64,000 nt of DNA from Hyperoplus lanceolatus (taxonomy: Eukaryota > Chordata > Actinopteri > Uranoscopiformes > Ammodytidae): contig CM049414.1 in the NCBI GenBank assembly GCA_026929865.2, positions 1,490,001 to 1,554,000 on the forward strand, written 5' to 3'. A program made the translations under genes and the position numbers. The first letter of the stretch is position 1, and each line of letters opens with the position of its first letter. Below are positions 61,620 through 64,000 of the stretch, piece after piece. The notes under the pieces were generated by a model. It saw only the letters and a list, made by a program, of their open reading frames with translations, was not told the DNA's origin and made no database searches.

Positions 61620-64000
61620 CCTTTTTCCTGGATGTCATGCCATTGAAAACACCTTTTTTATTGCTAGAGGTTTTGCAAAGAATGAGTAACTGCTGGCTAT
61701 CGGATGTCAACATCCGTCTTCATACACTCATAAAGCCTGGTGCTCTCTGGGGTCATTTCCTCTAGTTCCTCTGGATCACATTGTGTTATTACTGCACTAA
61801 AGCAATTTGTTTGTAGTTTCTAACATAACTGCTTAGTCAAATACCAAACGCTATTAAGTCTCTCTAGGAGCAGAGCTATTTCTCTTTAGTTTTTGGCAAC
61901 ATCAAAGTGAGATACATTGAATAAATTAAATATTAATCTGTGATGAAATACCAATAAACCTATTGATTTCAAAGCCTGGGCAGTTTGTGAATATTTCTGA
62001 CAAAGCTGACGTCTACTGTGACACAGGAGCTATAGTGAACCTGCAGCAACGTCCCTGTGACACCTGTCACCTGACAGAATGAGTCCCAAACACTTTACCT
62101 TTACATTCAACTCATCGGCTTTTCTAATATTTGGGTGTGGTCTAACTGCACCCTCAATATTGCTCAGATAATATCGTCAGGCCCACGACATTTCAAAAAA
62201 TGTATTTCCTTAAAAGGGAAGCGCTTTCTAGAACCAATTTTGAATCCCAAACTCTGAACACAATCTCCTTGGAGCAGGTTAGCCATGCAGCTTAAGTTAC
62301 CATGGTGATCTGGCCATGTGACACTGAAAAACACAGAGAAGTGGAGGCGCATAAAAAGAGAAAGTTGTTTACATACTTTGGGAGTCTCTAGTCACACCGG
62401 GGGGACCCATATTAATGTGAAAAAACATCAAAAAGTGCATTATTTTGCAAAATAAGTGGCCTATAAATATCTGTAAACCCGCAACTGGCCCATTGATGCT
62501 TCTACTACCAAAGCATGAGGGTGGGATCTGTTTGGAGGAAGAATGGCATCATTCTCATTTGACCCATGAATCCAAATCAGCAGGAGGGAACTCTCCAACG
62601 AATGAGTGTAGTTCCCTGGACACATCTGGTGTAAACATGCCCTGAGAGGACTTGTTTTTATAGGCTCACTCGCTTGAAATGACAGGATGAAATCAGCATA
62701 GACCTGGCTTGACAAAAAGTATCTACGTACAAATGACTTCCCCTACAGGAAGGGGCTGTAAGCATGGATCCAACCCAACTACACATAGACATTTCATGTT
62801 TTTCCATTTCCACATCTGTGTGCTACTAATGGAAAAGCCACCGGGGTACACGTCATGCTAGCAGTTTGGTAGTAGTATGCTTTCAATCCACAGCCATATG
62901 GCTATAGAATTAAGGTTGGGTTTCCCACTGGCCTGGTCCACCATGAAAAGAATGGAGAAACAATCCTGAGGAAAGTGAGGAGGCTCAGTGGGCCACTATG
63001 GTCCCACAGACAGGATCTCCACCTAAAGGCCTCCTGCTGTCAAAATGGCAGGAAGCCACCGACAAGGCAAATCCTGCTGATCTGGTAGTAAGCAGCGCGT
63101 GGGCTTGGAGCAGGAAGTGGGCACATTAATGCACTTCCACGCCCCCAACCCGCCCCCCCCCCAACCCCCCCCCCCCACCAGCCCCCTCCCAACCACCTGT
63201 GCTGCTCTGGCAGGATGCCCCCCCCTCCCCCTGTCTCCTCCCTCACAATAACTCCTTTACAGCTGCACTTCTTCACCAAACCGCACCCCTCAACTTTTCT
63301 CTTTTGTTGTTTTACACTCCGCTGCTTTCGGCAACGTCAACCAAGATATGACTGGGTTTACCGTAAACTGCCTCAAAAAGGCCAGCATTCGTTACAAGGG
63401 TGGTTCACACCCGCACGCCCCCCCCCCCCTCCAAAAAAAAAAGTCCTCATGTACCTCTATTGGTATCATCATGCCATGCAGATACGTTTAGGGCTTTTAT
63501 TCAACAAGGTTTTCAGATGTCTCATGTCAACTTCAAGACAATTATTTTATTTAAACATTTTCATTAGATTAACCGTAACAAACGGTCGGGTATTTGAAAA
63601 ATATTTTTTAAGTCCAGGACTGATTCATGTTCTATAAAATCATGTTGTTTGAACATTAAAATTAATAAAACAAAACGATTGTGTTACCACCTTTGTGATT
63701 AGGAACTCACCACTTTATTGGTCTTCTTCAAGAGCAAATCCATCCACGGTCCATTCTGTCTTTTCTAACATCAAAAGGATGATGGACTGGTTGTTTTTTC
63801 TTGAAGAAAGAAAATAATCTTTGGCCAAGTGTGAGATGCAGAGCGAGCAGAACGCCTGTAAACCAAAAGAGAAAATGCCTTTTATTGTTTAGCAATGAAT
63901 CAACCACAGCAGATAGCAGAAGATGTCGGTTCATTTCTCCTGTGATATGGAGATGATATAAAAACATTTAATCATTTCAGTATCACTTCATTGTGTAAAT
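61620..64000. other. Intron or 5' flank, no gene seen; C-rich tract at 63,139-63,236
   Basis: No exon was recognised. The C-rich tract (runs of 8 to 12 Cs on the plus strand) is followed by a second C-run and A-run at 63,418-63,441. The open frames across the C-rich parts are proline-rich artefacts. Confidence 0.45.

Noticed and set aside
63215..63637. 140-codon open frame with Pro-rich start
   Set aside because: Starts in a C-rich tract, crosses a C-run/A-run and lacks any recognisable domain or splice context.

Overview
This window looks like vertebrate, most likely teleost fish, nuclear DNA. It has spliced gene structure, very dense (CA)n/(TG)n microsatellites, and a crowd of short cut-and-paste DNA transposons (Tc1/mariner, hAT, PIF-Harbinger, TTAA-target MITEs) plus a tRNA-derived SINE, which is a typical ray-finned fish repertoire. 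I see no bacterial operon, phage, plasmid or CRISPR structure.

The only host protein-coding sequence I can support is one exon on the minus strand, 1581..1330. It is the first coding exon of a BACH2-type gene (BTB and CNC homology transcription factor): 12 nt of 5' UTR, the ATG at 1569, and 80 codons covering the N-terminus and the first half of the BTB domain. A textbook acceptor lies upstream and a GAG|GTACGT donor downstream. The rest of the gene (remaining BTB, bZIP) must lie to the left of base 1. Everything from 1582 to 64000 is therefore upstream intron, possibly with unrecognised non-coding 5' exons or, at the far right, 5' flank. Long introns around the start codon are characteristic of BACH2.

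Layout. 1-1329: downstream intron with two MITEs. 1330-1581: coding exon. 1582-11,800: intron with TTAA MITEs, a G44 tract, a TAAG array, a 9-bp-TSD MITE and a clean hAT element. 11,800-19,000: CA arrays, a Tc1-like element with 605-bp inverted arms, a SINE and a hAT copy. 19,000-34,400: microsatellites, a Harbinger MITE, a nest of three elements at 29,655-31,185 and several copies of one 0.6-kb MITE family. 34,400-46,100: mostly unique intron, with a hAT element (perfect 8-bp TSD) at 38,365. 46,156-48,258: a Harbinger MITE broken by a second Harbinger-type element that still carries a decayed Myb-like ORF. 48,300-64,000: mostly unique sequence, a third palindromic TTAA MITE, a LINE/SINE tail and a (TA)n tract.

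The most interesting observations are: a TAGCCTGG-terminated MITE family with two independent exact 9-bp target duplications; a repeatedly inserted TTAA-target MITE family (about eight copies); the Tc1 fold-back element; the nested Harbinger pair; candidate conserved non-coding blocks; and an apparent excess of TGA(G/C)TCA words (the core bound by BACH/AP-1 bZIP factors) inside the gene's own intron. I did not find a convincing new biological system.
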